The notes: generated from the letters alone by a model not told the origin. A stretch of 64,000 nucleotides of DNA from an uncultured Brachyspira sp. (GCF_910588665.1 NZ_CAJUPR010000005.1:25579-89578); one strand, 5' to 3'; positions 53,478 through 63,412 are shown, counted from the stretch's first letter. A program made the numbers and translations.

Positions 53478-54131
53478 ATGAAAATATATATATTTATTTT
53501 GATATTTTTATTCAGCTATTGTTTATTTCCTCAATATGCTACAAATGATGCTTATAATCCGAACAATAATATGCAGACATCGGAAGAAAATAATCAAAAT
53601 GACGGATATATAACTAATGACGCTGTAATGGGACGAAAACCAACTGTAATAGATACTCCTATAACGGGATTTAAAGATATCAAATTAGGCGCAACAAGAG
53701 AAGATACTATAAATGCAATATTAAGCGATAATACTATGACGCTGCCTAAACAGTATATGACAGGCACAGTTGATTTATCTGCTGAAGAAAGTGCAACATT
53801 TTTAGCATTGGAAGAAAACAAATTTTATAAAAGCGGATATTTTATTTTCAAAAATGATGCATTATATTCTATAACTATAAATTTTCAGCCTAATCAGGTG
53901 GACTTCTTAGAATTATTATCTGCCCTTAATGCTAAATACACTAAAGGCTCATTTATAAATGCAGATACCGTAGCTTGGCAGAATGGAGATATAAGAATAA
54001 TACTGGAAAGACCAAGCATTATAAAATATATAGATATGAATAATATTACTGAAACATCTGATACCAGAATAAGAGAAAAAGAAGAAGTCCCTCCTCAAAA
54101 TACCAGAAAATCCATATTAGAAGGACTTTAA
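53478..54131 (+). CDS. exported hypothetical protein upstream of ftsA
   Basis: The 217-residue protein has a signal peptide (KIYIFILIFLFSYCLFPQ), a low-complexity Asn/Gln stretch (NPNNNMQTSEENNQNDG), and a compact domain beginning ITGFKDIKLGATREDTINAI. That domain (LGATREDTINAIL, FYKSGYFIFKNDALYSITIN) has the look of a small periplasmic alpha/beta fold but I cannot name it. It is followed after 4 bp by a second exported unknown and then ftsA, all on the plus strand. The conserved neighbourhood may point to cell-envelope or division work, which is inference. Confidence 0.7.
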   Translation: MKIYIFILIFLFSYCLFPQYATNDAYNPNNNMQTSEENNQNDGYITNDAVMGRKPTVIDTPITGFKDIKLGATREDTINAILSDNTMTLPKQYMTGTVDLSAEESATFLALEENKFYKSGYFIFKNDALYSITINFQPNQVDFLELLSALNAKYTKGSFINADTVAWQNGDIRIILERPSIIKYIDMNNITETSDTRIREKEEVPPQNTRKSILEGL

Positions 54132-54135
54132 ATTA

Positions 54136-54636
54136 ATGCTTAGGAATATATTATTTACATCTTTTGCTTTATTATATTTATTAGCTTTTACTGCATGTAA
54201 TAAAAACAGAAATGATATAAAAAGAGTAGAAATTATTTTAAAAGATGAAGATTTTAAAGAAAGTATAGAAATAAAGGAATATAATGAAGATAACTTAAAA
54301 AAAACGGCTTTATCATCTTTAAAAGAGTTTTACTCAATGCCTTACAATGAAAAAAGCGTCCGCAGAGCTTATGAAAAATTCTACTCTTCAGATTATAAAG
54401 AAATATTGAAAAAAACCAGAAATATAAAAAATGTAGATGAATATGTGCAAAGCAATCCATCATTAGATTTTGAATTTGAAGCAGAAATAAATAAAGTTTA
54501 TGATATAAAATTAGAAGGTAAAAAAGCATATATAGATGCCGATTCCTCTGTATATGACAGAGTAAAAAACACTACTTCAAAAGCAAGACAAACATTTGTA
54601 ATGTCTTATGAAAATAACAGATGGGTTATACTATAA
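54136..54636 (+). CDS. lipoprotein of unknown function upstream of ftsA
   Basis: The 166-residue protein has a lipoprotein signal peptide (FTSFALLYLLAFTAC) and a mature part of one or two helices followed by beta strands (KKAYIDADSSVYDRV, TFVMSYENNRWVIL). Ending in an ...F-M-x-Y-x-x-x-R-W-V-I pattern after a helical region is typical of NTF2-like or DUF4878-type lipoproteins, but the assignment is weak. It starts 4 bp after the preceding gene and lies about 97 bp upstream of ftsA. Confidence 0.7.
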   Translation: MLRNILFTSFALLYLLAFTACNKNRNDIKRVEIILKDEDFKESIEIKEYNEDNLKKTALSSLKEFYSMPYNEKSVRRAYEKFYSSDYKEILKKTRNIKNVDEYVQSNPSLDFEFEAEINKVYDIKLEGKKAYIDADSSVYDRVKNTTSKARQTFVMSYENNRWVIL

Positions 54637-54733
54637 TCATATATTAATACTATCATTATAGAAAATAATCATTAATACCGCTTTAAATTTTGCCGAAAAA
54701 TATTAACATAATATTATTATTTAGGAGTTTACC

Positions 54734-55981
54734 TTGAAAGAGCCAATTATAGCAGGATTGGATGCAGGAAGCGCATCAGTAAAAACCGTTATTGCCCGTG
54801 TTAATAATGATAAATTAGATGTTATAGGTATAGGTGAAAGCGAAAGCGAAGGTATAAAAAAAGGCGTTATAATAAATATAGATGCTGCAGCCAATGCTAT
54901 AGAAAAATCTATAAATGAAGCTGAACATATGGCGGGACTGCAGGCTCCTAATATAATTGCCGCTATAGGCGGAGACCATATAAAAGGATTAAACAGCAAA
55001 GGCGTAATAGGAGTTAATACAAAAGATAAAGAAGTTACTCCTGCTGAAATAGAAAGGGTGCTTGAAAGTGCTAAAAATATATTAATACCTGCCGACAGAG
55101 AAATAATTGAAACAATAGAGCAGGAATATTCATTGGACGGTCAAGACGAAATTAAAAATCCTATAGGAATGTCTGGAACAAGATTAGAGACAAAAGTACA
55201 TATAATAACAGGGCTTAAACATGTAAGCGAGCATCTTAAAAAAACTTTAAATAAAATGCGTTTCTTAGGAAAAGATTTTATAGTTAATATAAGAGGAAGC
55301 TCCGAAGCCTGTCTTACGCAAGATGAAAAAGAATTAGGAGTTATAGTATTTGATATAGGGCACTCCACAACTTCCATAATGGTATATTTGGAAGGTTCTG
55401 TTTGGCATACTGCTGTTGTGCCTGTAGGAAGTCAGCATATAACTAATGATATAGCTGAAGGACTTAGAATAACAATACCTTCCGCTGAAAAATTAAAAAG
55501 AGATCATGGATTTGCATTTATAGATATGGTGGGAGAAAAAGAAATTATAGAGGTGCCAACTGCAAGCGGACAAATAAGAACTATACCTAAAAGAGTATTA
55601 ACTGAAATTATACAGCCCAGAGTTGAGGAAATATTCAGTTTATGCGGAAAAGAATTAAATAAAATGAAATATATAGATTCTCTTTCTGCAGGTATGGTAT
55701 TTACAGGCGGAGGAGCTCTCCTTCCAGGATTAACAGAGCTTGCTAAAGCTTATCAAAATGCAGTTAAAGGATCAGCGCCTATCACTGCAAGAATAGGCAT
55801 ACCAGATAAAATTGAAGGAATAAGAGATATAGCAAATAATCCCGCATATTCCTCCGTTATAGGAATACTGATGATGAGTTTAGATGAGGCTACTCAGGTT
55901 AATATATCAAATAAAAAAACATCTGAAAAAGGTAAATTTAAATTCAATTTTAAAAATCCTTTCTCGGAATTCTTTAAATAA
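54734..55981 (+). CDS. ftsA: cell division protein FtsA
   Basis: The 415-residue protein has the actin-like fold: AGLDAGSASVKTVIAR as phosphate-1, the SHS2 subdomain (KDKEVTPAEIERVLESAKNI), VIVFDIGHSTTSIMVYL as phosphate-2, and MVFTGGGALLPGLTELAKAY. The C-terminus (FKFNFKNPFSEFFK) is the amphipathic membrane-targeting helix. FtsA anchors FtsZ filaments to the membrane. The start codon is TTG at 54734; AGGAG at 54723-54727 is 6 bp upstream and no ATG gives a full N-terminus. The usual ftsZ neighbour is not next; a small membrane gene follows after 31 bp. Confidence 0.95.
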   Translation: MKEPIIAGLDAGSASVKTVIARVNNDKLDVIGIGESESEGIKKGVIINIDAAANAIEKSINEAEHMAGLQAPNIIAAIGGDHIKGLNSKGVIGVNTKDKEVTPAEIERVLESAKNILIPADREIIETIEQEYSLDGQDEIKNPIGMSGTRLETKVHIITGLKHVSEHLKKTLNKMRFLGKDFIVNIRGSSEACLTQDEKELGVIVFDIGHSTTSIMVYLEGSVWHTAVVPVGSQHITNDIAEGLRITIPSAEKLKRDHGFAFIDMVGEKEIIEVPTASGQIRTIPKRVLTEIIQPRVEEIFSLCGKELNKMKYIDSLSAGMVFTGGGALLPGLTELAKAYQNAVKGSAPITARIGIPDKIEGIRDIANNPAYSSVIGILMMSLDEATQVNISNKKTSEKGKFKFNFKNPFSEFFK

Positions 55982-56012
55982 TTTGATTTTTATGTTATAA
56001 AGAGGCATAAAT

Positions 56013-56276
56013 ATGAATCAGGAACCTGATAATGATGACATACTTGCAATAACCGTTCAAATAGTGCTCGCAAGAATATTTTTAATCAGTAATTTAGCCG
56101 CTTCTACCGCTTTAATTATTGTAAATGAAGGGGTTAAAAGATATTATTTTGCGGCATCTCTTATTTTATCTTTATTTCTTATTTATTATTTTATCAGATT
56201 TATAAAAATAAAAAATACTTTAATTTACAGTATTGTTTTAAGCCTAATAATATTTGCAGTAAATAGTTTCTTATAA
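56013..56276 (+). CDS. small three-helix membrane protein downstream of ftsA
   Basis: The 87-residue protein has three hydrophobic helices (IVLARIFLISNLAASTALII, AASLILSLFLIYYF, LIYSIVLSLIIFAVNSFL) and a short acidic N-terminus. It begins 31 bp after ftsA with a GAGG ribosome site about 10 bp before the ATG. No family is recognised. Its place after ftsA could mean a link to division, but that is positional inference only. Confidence 0.65.
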   Translation: MNQEPDNDDILAITVQIVLARIFLISNLAASTALIIVNEGVKRYYFAASLILSLFLIYYFIRFIKIKNTLIYSIVLSLIIFAVNSFL

Positions 56277-56352
56277 TACCCTATCTTTCAGCTGTAATTT
56301 AAAAAGTATACCGAATATATGCTTTAATAATTACAAATAACAAAAAACTATT

Positions 56353-56826
56353 ATGATAAAATATTTTACTATTATAATATTTATTTTTTATATAAAGGCA
56401 TTTTCTGTAATGCCAGATGATATTTATAAATTAAGCGATATAAAATATAAAGGCTATGATATATACAGAGAAAAATCAAATATAATAGGCTTTCATAAAA
56501 ATGAATATGAATACAATTTATTTTTAGAAAATGATATTAATAGTTTTGATGCCGATTATCTATATATAAAAACATTCGACAATAATGCAATTACAGAATT
56601 AAAAATAAAAGAAAAAGAAAATCAGAAATACAATATAAAAATACTGGAAATAAATATAATTAAGTACGGAAGAATATTAAACACATATATAATTAATATA
56701 TATCCTGCTCTGTTTGATTTAGAAATTACAGACGGATATAATAATTATAAGGCTTCAAAAGAAGGCAGATTATTAATAGTAAAAATACCTGAAAATATCT
56801 TTAATAATATAAATAAAAAAATATAA
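56353..56826 (+). CDS. exported hypothetical protein, 5' part interrupted at an A7 tract
   Basis: The 157-codon frame encodes a signal peptide (KYFTIIIFIFYIKAFS) and a beta-rich mature domain (INSFDADYLYIKTFDNNAIT, YKASKEGRLLIVKIPE). It stops at 56824-56826 just after a run of seven A at 56815-56821. A shift of one base there opens a further 53 codons that run exactly to the convergent gatA stop. The complete protein would be about 210 residues. The family is unknown. Pseudogene, slippery gene and sequencing error are all possible. Confidence 0.6.
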   Translation: MIKYFTIIIFIFYIKAFSVMPDDIYKLSDIKYKGYDIYREKSNIIGFHKNEYEYNLFLENDINSFDADYLYIKTFDNNAITELKIKEKENQKYNIKILEINIIKYGRILNTYIINIYPALFDLEITDGYNNYKASKEGRLLIVKIPENIFNNINKKI

Positions 56827-56981
56827 ACTTATTTATAAAAACAGATTTTTATTTAAATGGCTGGAAAAAAATAAAAAATTTAAAAGAGATAAATAATAAA
56901 ATAAAAACTTTTGATATTGAGCTTTTCAGCAGATATCCTTATTATTTTAATATTTATAATATAAAGCTCATATACAAATAA
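56820..56981 (+). other. in-phase continuation of the 56353 gene in the -1 frame
   Basis: From the A7 tract this frame reads NINLFIKTDFYLNGWKKIKN and continues without a stop to FDIELFSRYPYYFNIYN and KLIYK, ending with TAA at 56979-56981. That is one base before the gatA stop codon begins on the other strand. Aromatic-rich beta-strand composition and perfect convergent packing suggest genuine coding sequence. It has no start codon or ribosome site of its own. Confidence 0.55.
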
Positions 56982-58430
56982 TTATTTACTGGCTAATTCA
57001 TGAGCATACGCCATTCTAAACATATCCGTTTCATTAAATTGTTTGGCTATAAATTGTATTCCTATAGGTAAATTATTTTTATCAGCTCCCGCAGGCACAC
57101 TCATAGCAGGAAGTCCCACTAAATTAATGTTGGAAATATAACTGTCGGCTAAAAAGCTTAAAGCGCTGTCGGTTTTATCTCTGGTGCCTAAAAGTCCAGC
57201 CGTTACAGGCGAAGTAGGAGATATTATAACATCAACATTTTTAAATGCATTTTCAAAATCCATCTGCATAAGTCTTCTCACTTTCAAAGCATGCTGATAA
57301 TGACTGTAAAAGAATTTTTTTCCAGTAATTAAAGTACCGAATAATATTCTGGCTCTGGTTTCAAAAGCAAGACCTACGCTTCTAGAAGTATAATAATATT
57401 CATCTAAATTAAAATCGCCTTTAGGGTGATATCCGTATCTTATGCCGTCATATCTTCCCATATTAGATGCAACTTCAACATCCATAACTGCCGTATACAC
57501 TCTGGAGCCGTATTTAGCATTAGGCAAAGTAATATCTACAATTTCGGCGCCCTCAGCTTTCAACTTATCAATAGCTTTTATTATGCTTTCTTTTACATCA
57601 TGAGCTATTAAATCGGTATCATAATACTCTTTTGCAAGTCCTATTTTCATTCCTTTAATATTTCCGTCTAAAGCGGCGGTATAATCTGGAACAGGTATAT
57701 TTAAAGTTGTTGATTCTTTAGGATCGAATCCTGAAATAATTTTTGTCATCAAAGCAGCGTCTTTTACATCTTTAGTTAACGGTCCTACCTGATCCAAACT
57801 GCTTGCCATAGCAATGCAGCCCAGTCTTGGAACTCTTCCGTAGGTAGGCTTAACTCCCACAATGCCGCAAAAAGATGCGGGCTGTCTTATTGAGCCTCCT
57901 GTATCGCTTCCTAATGCACCGAATGCAAAACCAGCGGAAACTGCTGCAGCCGAACCGCCTGAAGAACCTCCGGGCACATAATTTCTGTTTTTAGGATTTC
58001 TCGTTACACCGTAATTAGAAGTTTCTGTAGTACCGCCCATAGCAAATTCGTCCATATTTGTTCTTCCTATTATCAAAGCGCCGTTATCTATTAATCTTTG
58101 AACGGCAGGGGCAGTATAAGGAGCTTTATATCCTTCAAGCATCTTTGAAGAAGCTGTCATCAGATGATCTTTATAGCATAAATTATCTTTAATTGCCAGA
58201 GGAACTCCAAGAAGCGGCAAATCCTCGCCCTTATTTATTCTTTCCTGAGCTTTTTTTGCCTGTTCTAAAGCTTCTTCTTTAAAAACCTCAAGGTAAGCAT
58301 ATATTTTATCTTCTCTTTTATCATCTTCTTCTATTTTTTTTATAACAGATTCAGCTAAGCTTAAAGCATCTATTTCCTTATTTTTCAATTTTTCTCTTAT
58401 TTGAATTATGGTTAATTCATTAAAATCCAT
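56982..58430 (-). CDS. gatA: Glu-tRNA(Gln)/Asp-tRNA(Asn) amidotransferase subunit A
   Basis: The start is the ATG at 58430 (MDFNELTIIQI) with AGAGG about 9 bp upstream; a TTG seven codons earlier spans that site. The 482-residue protein is an amidase-signature enzyme with the catalytic Lys in PLLGVPLAIKDNLC, the Ser-cisSer-Lys region PGGSSGGSAAAVSAGFA, and GSDTGGSIRQPASFCG. GatA releases ammonia from glutamine for transamidation of mischarged tRNA by GatB. No gatB or gatC is adjacent. Its presence implies that Gln-tRNA, Asn-tRNA or both are made by the indirect route. Confidence 0.96.
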   Translation of the reverse strand: MDFNELTIIQIREKLKNKEIDALSLAESVIKKIEEDDKREDKIYAYLEVFKEEALEQAKKAQERINKGEDLPLLGVPLAIKDNLCYKDHLMTASSKMLEGYKAPYTAPAVQRLIDNGALIIGRTNMDEFAMGGTTETSNYGVTRNPKNRNYVPGGSSGGSAAAVSAGFAFGALGSDTGGSIRQPASFCGIVGVKPTYGRVPRLGCIAMASSLDQVGPLTKDVKDAALMTKIISGFDPKESTTLNIPVPDYTAALDGNIKGMKIGLAKEYYDTDLIAHDVKESIIKAIDKLKAEGAEIVDITLPNAKYGSRVYTAVMDVEVASNMGRYDGIRYGYHPKGDFNLDEYYYTSRSVGLAFETRARILFGTLITGKKFFYSHYQHALKVRRLMQMDFENAFKNVDVIISPTSPVTAGLLGTRDKTDSALSFLADSYISNINLVGLPAMSVPAGADKNNLPIGIQFIAKQFNETDMFRMAYAHELASK

Positions 58431-58657
58431 AGTAAAAAACCTCTTAAACAAAAATATTATAAAAGTTATTTCATTTTTAAAATTATATCATATATATATG
58501 TTTTTTGCAAAAATAAACTATGTTTTTTATACAATAAAGACTAGGACGCATAATAAAAAAATTAAAATAATATTTACAGCTTGAAAAATATACAAATCTG
58601 CAATATAATTTTTATTATTTAAAATAAATATAGTATCAAACTACGGAGTGTATATTG

Positions 58658-61219
58658 ATGGAATATAATTTTACTACCATTGAAAAGAAATGGCAGAAAT
58701 TCTGGAAAGATAATAATTCTTTCAAAACTGTTTCTGAACCTGCAGACAACAAATATTATGTGCTTGAGATGTTTCCCTATCCTTCAGGCAAAATGCATAT
58801 GGGGCATGTTTCCAACTATACTATAGCCGACTCTATAGCCAGATACTATAAACTGCTGGGATATAATATTTTACATCCGATGGGCTGGGACGCTTTCGGT
58901 ATGCCTGCAGAAAATGCAGCTATAGAACATAAAACTCCCCCTGCAGAATGGACTTTGAAAAATATAGCTAACATGAAAGAGCAGTTAAATATGCTCGGAT
59001 ACTCTTATGACTGGGATAGAGAAGTTACAACATGTCTTCCTGATTACTATAAATGGGGGCAATGGTTTATACTTAAAATGTATGAAAAAGGACTTTTATA
59101 CAGAAAAGGAGGAGATGTTAACTGGTGCAGGTATTGCAATACAGTGCTTGCCAATGAACAGGTTACTCCTGAAGGCACATGCTGGAGATGCGACAGAGAA
59201 GTTGTAAAGAAGAAACTTGAACAATGGTATATAAAAGTTACAGATTATGCTGAACAGCTTGATGCGGATTTAAAATTATTAGAAGGTTATTGGCCTGATA
59301 ATGTTATAGCTATGCAGAAAAATTGGATTGGTAAAAGTACGGGTGCCTATATAAATTTTACTTTAGATGATGGAAAAGATTTTCCTATATTTACAACGCG
59401 TCCTGATACTATTTACGGCGTTACATATATGGCTATAGCTTGGAATTATGAAGGACTTTTAGATATATGCACTCCCAAACAGAGAAATAAAGTTGAAGAG
59501 TTTATAAAGAAGTCTGCTAAAATAGATCAGAAAACTGATTATGATAAAGAGGGAGAGTTTACAGGAAGATATATAATCAATCCGTTTAACGGCGAGAAAT
59601 CTCCGTTATATGCCGCTAATTTTGTATTGGCTGAATACGGTACAGGAGCCGTAATGGCAGTTCCAGCCCATGACCAAAGAGACTTTGAATTTGCTAAAAA
59701 ATATAATATACCTATAAAAGTTGTTATACAGAATAATGACAATTCCATTAAAGCAGAAAGTATGACGGAAGCCTATACCAAAGACGGAATAGTTGTAAAC
59801 TCTGATATATTAAACGGGCTTACAAATGCAGAAGCTATAAAAAAAGCCGTAGCTTATGCATCTGAAAAAGGCTTCGGAAAAGAACAAGTACAATATAAAC
59901 TCAGAGACTGGCTTATATCAAGACAAAGATATTGGGGAAATCCTATGCCTTTCGTACATTGCGAAAAATGCGGAATTGTTCCCGTAAATGAAAGCGACCT
60001 GCCTATAACCCTTCCTACGGATATTGAGTTTACTGTAGGAGATAATCCTCTTAAAAAATCGGAGTCATTTGTTAATACGATATGTCCTAAATGCGGAGGC
60101 AGTGCCAAAAGGGAAACCGATACTATGGATACATTTACATGCAGTTCTTGGTATTATGCAAGATATACGGACGCTCATAATGATAAAATGCCGTTTGATA
60201 CTTCTATTGCAAATGCTTGGATGAATGTAGATCAGTATATAGGCGGTATAGAACATGCCTGTATGCATCTTTTATATTCAAGATTTTGGTATAAGTTTAT
60301 GAGAAATATAGGGCTTATAAAAGGAGATGAGCCTTTTAATAAACTCCTTACTCAGGGTATGGTTTTAGCAAACAGCTACGAATCCAGAGAATTAAAAAAA
60401 TTCTATACTCAGGACGATATGAATAATAAAGTATATGAAAAAGACGGGATAAAAAAAGAAGACATAATTGTAAAAATGGAAAAGATGTCTAAATCAAAAG
60501 CTAACGGAGTAGATCCTGCTGAGATTATAGAGCTTTTCGGTGCCGATGCAGTCAGAATATTTGTTATGTTTGTAGCCCCGCCTGAAAAAGATAAAGAATG
60601 GTCAGATGAGGGTGTTAAAGGTTCTGCCAGATTCTTAAACAGGGTTTGGAATTTATTTTTAAAATACAAAGATGAAGAGGCATTCAAAAATAATAAAACA
60701 TTTGATTATAATAATTTATCGAAAGAAGCTAAAAATCTGTTTAGAAAATATAATAAAACTATAAAAAAAGTTACATCGGATATTAAAGACAGATTCCATT
60801 TCAATACAGCTGTTGCCGCATTAATGGAGCTTTTAAATGATATGTCTTCAATAAAATTAAATACAGACTGCGAGTATGCTATGTTTAAAGAAATTATCAG
60901 AGGATATTTAATACTTCTTAATCCTATAGCGCCTCATATAACTGAAGAGCTTTATCAGATATTAAATTTCGGAAAGATGATACTTGAAGAAAGATGGGTT
61001 GAACATAATGAAGAATACTGCAAAGATGATACTTTTGAGCTTGTATTTCAAGTAAACGGCAAAATAAGAGACAGAATTGAGGCAGATATCAATATAAGCG
61101 AAGAAGATGCAAAAAATCAGGCTCTTAATAATGAAAAAGTAAAACAGTTTACAGACGGCAAGAATATTATTAAAGCTGTTTATGTTAAAAGAAAGCTTGT
61201 AAATATAGTTGCGAGATAA
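58658..61219 (+). CDS. leuS: leucyl-tRNA synthetase
   Basis: The ATG at 58658 follows GGAGTG by 7 bp; an adjacent in-frame TTG at 58655 is not preferred. The 853-residue class I synthetase has the HIGH-type motif KMHMGHVSNYT, zinc ligands in NWCRYCNTVLANEQV and CWRCDRE, the CP1 editing domain (FTTRPDTIYGVTYMAIA, GTGAVMAVPAHDQRD with its conserved aspartate), and KMSKS in EKMSKSKANGVDP. A C-terminal anticodon-binding domain follows. No T-box leader is visible in the 58431-58657 region. Confidence 0.97.
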   Translation: MEYNFTTIEKKWQKFWKDNNSFKTVSEPADNKYYVLEMFPYPSGKMHMGHVSNYTIADSIARYYKLLGYNILHPMGWDAFGMPAENAAIEHKTPPAEWTLKNIANMKEQLNMLGYSYDWDREVTTCLPDYYKWGQWFILKMYEKGLLYRKGGDVNWCRYCNTVLANEQVTPEGTCWRCDREVVKKKLEQWYIKVTDYAEQLDADLKLLEGYWPDNVIAMQKNWIGKSTGAYINFTLDDGKDFPIFTTRPDTIYGVTYMAIAWNYEGLLDICTPKQRNKVEEFIKKSAKIDQKTDYDKEGEFTGRYIINPFNGEKSPLYAANFVLAEYGTGAVMAVPAHDQRDFEFAKKYNIPIKVVIQNNDNSIKAESMTEAYTKDGIVVNSDILNGLTNAEAIKKAVAYASEKGFGKEQVQYKLRDWLISRQRYWGNPMPFVHCEKCGIVPVNESDLPITLPTDIEFTVGDNPLKKSESFVNTICPKCGGSAKRETDTMDTFTCSSWYYARYTDAHNDKMPFDTSIANAWMNVDQYIGGIEHACMHLLYSRFWYKFMRNIGLIKGDEPFNKLLTQGMVLANSYESRELKKFYTQDDMNNKVYEKDGIKKEDIIVKMEKMSKSKANGVDPAEIIELFGADAVRIFVMFVAPPEKDKEWSDEGVKGSARFLNRVWNLFLKYKDEEAFKNNKTFDYNNLSKEAKNLFRKYNKTIKKVTSDIKDRFHFNTAVAALMELLNDMSSIKLNTDCEYAMFKEIIRGYLILLNPIAPHITEELYQILNFGKMILEERWVEHNEEYCKDDTFELVFQVNGKIRDRIEADINISEEDAKNQALNNEKVKQFTDGKNIIKAVYVKRKLVNIVAR

Positions 61220-61477
61220 AAAATATAAATTATGATATTTAAAAGAGCTGAATTAATTATATAACTCAAATTATGTTTATATTTTTAATCAGTAGCCGGC
61301 TTATATATTATAAATACAGCAGATTCATTTAAGTACGCAAATAGATTGCAATAGCTTTGCAAATTTATTTCATATTTTTTATAAAAAAATAAAATATTAT
61401 AAATATAGGCAAAATTTATAGACTAAATATATTTTTATATTATAATATGGTATCATTTTATATAAAAGGATAAAAAT

Positions 61478-62731
61478 ATGAAAATACTTGTTATAGGTTC
61501 GGGCGCCAGAGAACATGCTATATGCAGTAATTTAAGCAGAAATGATAAAGTTGAAAAAATATACTGCGCTTCAGGTAATGCAGGAACGGCTTTAGAAAAT
61601 AAATGTGAAAATATAAAAATTTCTTCTATAGATGAAATATTAAATTTTGCAAAAAAAGAAAATATTGATTTAACTATCGTAGGAAGCGAAGAACTGCTTG
61701 TATGCGGAATATCGGATAAATTTGAAGAAAACGGACTTAAGATATTCGGACCTGATAAGAATGCAGCCGTACTTGAAGGCTCTAAAGCCTATGCTAAAAA
61801 TTTTATGAAAAAATACTCGGTAAAAACCGCAGAATATGAAATATTTTCAGACTATAATAAAGCTTATGAATATTTAAATATGTGCCCCTACCCTATAGTT
61901 ATAAAAGCCAGCGGGCTTGCTTTAGGAAAAGGAGTATTAATATGCCGAAATAAAAAAGAAGCTCAAAATGCTTTGAATGATATAATGATTAAAAAAATAT
62001 TTAAAGAGGCTGGAGATAAAATTGTAATAGAAGAGTTTCTTGAAGGCTATGAAGCATCAATACTTTCCGTAACAGACGGCAAAACCATAATACCTTTTAT
62101 ATCTGCAAAAGACCATAAAAAAGCGGGAGATAATGATACGGGAAATAATACGGGCGGAATGGGAGTTATTGCCCCTAATCCTTATTATACAGAAGAAGCC
62201 GAAAAGCAATTTATAAAAGATATATTAGAACCTACTCTTAAAGGAATAAAAGCTGAAAAAATGCATTTCTCTGGAATAATATTTTTCGGAATTATGATAA
62301 CTAAAAAAGGCGTATATCTGCTTGAATATAATGTAAGAATGGGAGACCCTGAAACTCAGGCTTTGCTTCAGCTTTTAGAAACCGATTATTTATCTATAAT
62401 AGAACATGCTATGAATAAAGATTTATCAGGCTTAAATATTAAATGGAAAAATAAATATTCATGCTGCGTTGTAATGTCTTCAGGAGGATATCCTGAAAGC
62501 TACAGCAAGGGCTACAAAATAGAAGGCATTGATAAGATAAAAGGACAATGCTTTATTGCGGGTGCTAAATTAGATGAAAATATAGGCATAATTACAGACG
62601 GAGGACGCGTGCTTAATGTAGTTAATACCGCAGATACTTTAGAAGAGGCTAGAAAACTTACATATAGCGATATAGAAAAAATAGATTTTAAAGATAAATA
62701 TTACAGAAAAGATATAGGATTAATAAAATAG
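61478..62731 (+). CDS. purD: phosphoribosylamine-glycine ligase
   Basis: The 417-residue protein has the PurD N-domain (LVIGSGAREHAICSNLSRND), the ATP-grasp core (PIVIKASGLALGKGVLICRN, VIEEFLEGYEASILSVTDGK) and AKDHKKAGDNDTGNNTGGMG. The metal ligands lie in YLLEYNVRMGDPETQ. It makes glycinamide ribonucleotide, the second step of purine synthesis. AAAGGA precedes the ATG by 7 bp. The 61220-61477 gap upstream shows a short TTGCAA inverted repeat but no purine riboswitch. The HD-domain gene follows after 53 bp. Confidence 0.96.
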   Translation: MKILVIGSGAREHAICSNLSRNDKVEKIYCASGNAGTALENKCENIKISSIDEILNFAKKENIDLTIVGSEELLVCGISDKFEENGLKIFGPDKNAAVLEGSKAYAKNFMKKYSVKTAEYEIFSDYNKAYEYLNMCPYPIVIKASGLALGKGVLICRNKKEAQNALNDIMIKKIFKEAGDKIVIEEFLEGYEASILSVTDGKTIIPFISAKDHKKAGDNDTGNNTGGMGVIAPNPYYTEEAEKQFIKDILEPTLKGIKAEKMHFSGIIFFGIMITKKGVYLLEYNVRMGDPETQALLQLLETDYLSIIEHAMNKDLSGLNIKWKNKYSCCVVMSSGGYPESYSKGYKIEGIDKIKGQCFIAGAKLDENIGIITDGGRVLNVVNTADTLEEARKLTYSDIEKIDFKDKYYRKDIGLIK

Positions 62732-62784
62732 ATATTTAATAAAGCAGCTGTTTATTTTTTATAAAAAAGATGTAAAATACAATT

Positions 62785-63408
62785 ATGGAAATAGAAAAAT
62801 TAGACTTGGAAAGAGCCGAATACGAATTAAGCAAAGCCTACAAATCAAATCCCACTGCTTGGGCAGATCATTCAAGATATACGGCAAAAGCTGCAAGAAT
62901 AATATCATCGCAGTATAATAAAAAATCAGAAGATAAAAAACTGGACTCAGATAAAGCCTATATATTCGGATTAATGCATGACATAGGAAGATATACGGGA
63001 ATAAGTTCGGAAAGGCATTTAATAGACGGTTATAAATACTGCATTAAATACGGCTGGAAAAAAACGGCTCAGATATGCATATCTCATGCATTTATGATAC
63101 AGGATATCAATACCGCAATAGGTAATTTCGATATGCCTGAAAGCGATTATCTGTTTATGAAAAATTTTATAGAGAATGCAGTATATGATGACTATGATTT
63201 TCTTATTCAATTATGCGACAGTCTTGCTTTGCCTGAAGGTTTCTGTTTATTAGAAAAAAGATTTATAGATGTGGCTTTAAGATACGGTACATTTCCTCAA
63301 AGCGCATTAAGATGGAAAAGAGTATTTGAAATAAAAGCATATTTTGAAAGCATAATAGGAACTTCCATTTATAATCTGCTTCCGAATATAAAAGACTGTA
63401 TTGTATAA
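62785..63408 (+). CDS. HD-domain phosphohydrolase-like protein
   Basis: The 207-residue protein has HD-superfamily residues: H29 in WADHSRYTAKAARII, the HD pair in FGLMHDIGRYTG (H65, D66), and a later histidine and aspartate in ISHAFMIQDI and LIQLCDSLAL. The superfamily hydrolyses phosphate esters and nucleotides. No GGDEF, PAS or nucleotide-specific motif is present, so substrate is unknown. No clear ribosome site precedes the ATG at 62785, so the start is less certain. It ends 4 bp before the convergent LysM gene. Confidence 0.8.
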   Translation: MEIEKLDLERAEYELSKAYKSNPTAWADHSRYTAKAARIISSQYNKKSEDKKLDSDKAYIFGLMHDIGRYTGISSERHLIDGYKYCIKYGWKKTAQICISHAFMIQDINTAIGNFDMPESDYLFMKNFIENAVYDDYDFLIQLCDSLALPEGFCLLEKRFIDVALRYGTFPQSALRWKRVFEIKAYFESIIGTSIYNLLPNIKDCIV

Positions 63409-63412
63409 AATA

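Noticed and set aside
58431..58657. T-box leader upstream of leuS
   Set aside because: The conserved T-box sequence and a following terminator hairpin are absent.
61220..61477. Purine riboswitch upstream of purD
   Set aside because: No conserved junction residues or paired loops are visible; only a weak TTGCAA inverted repeat.
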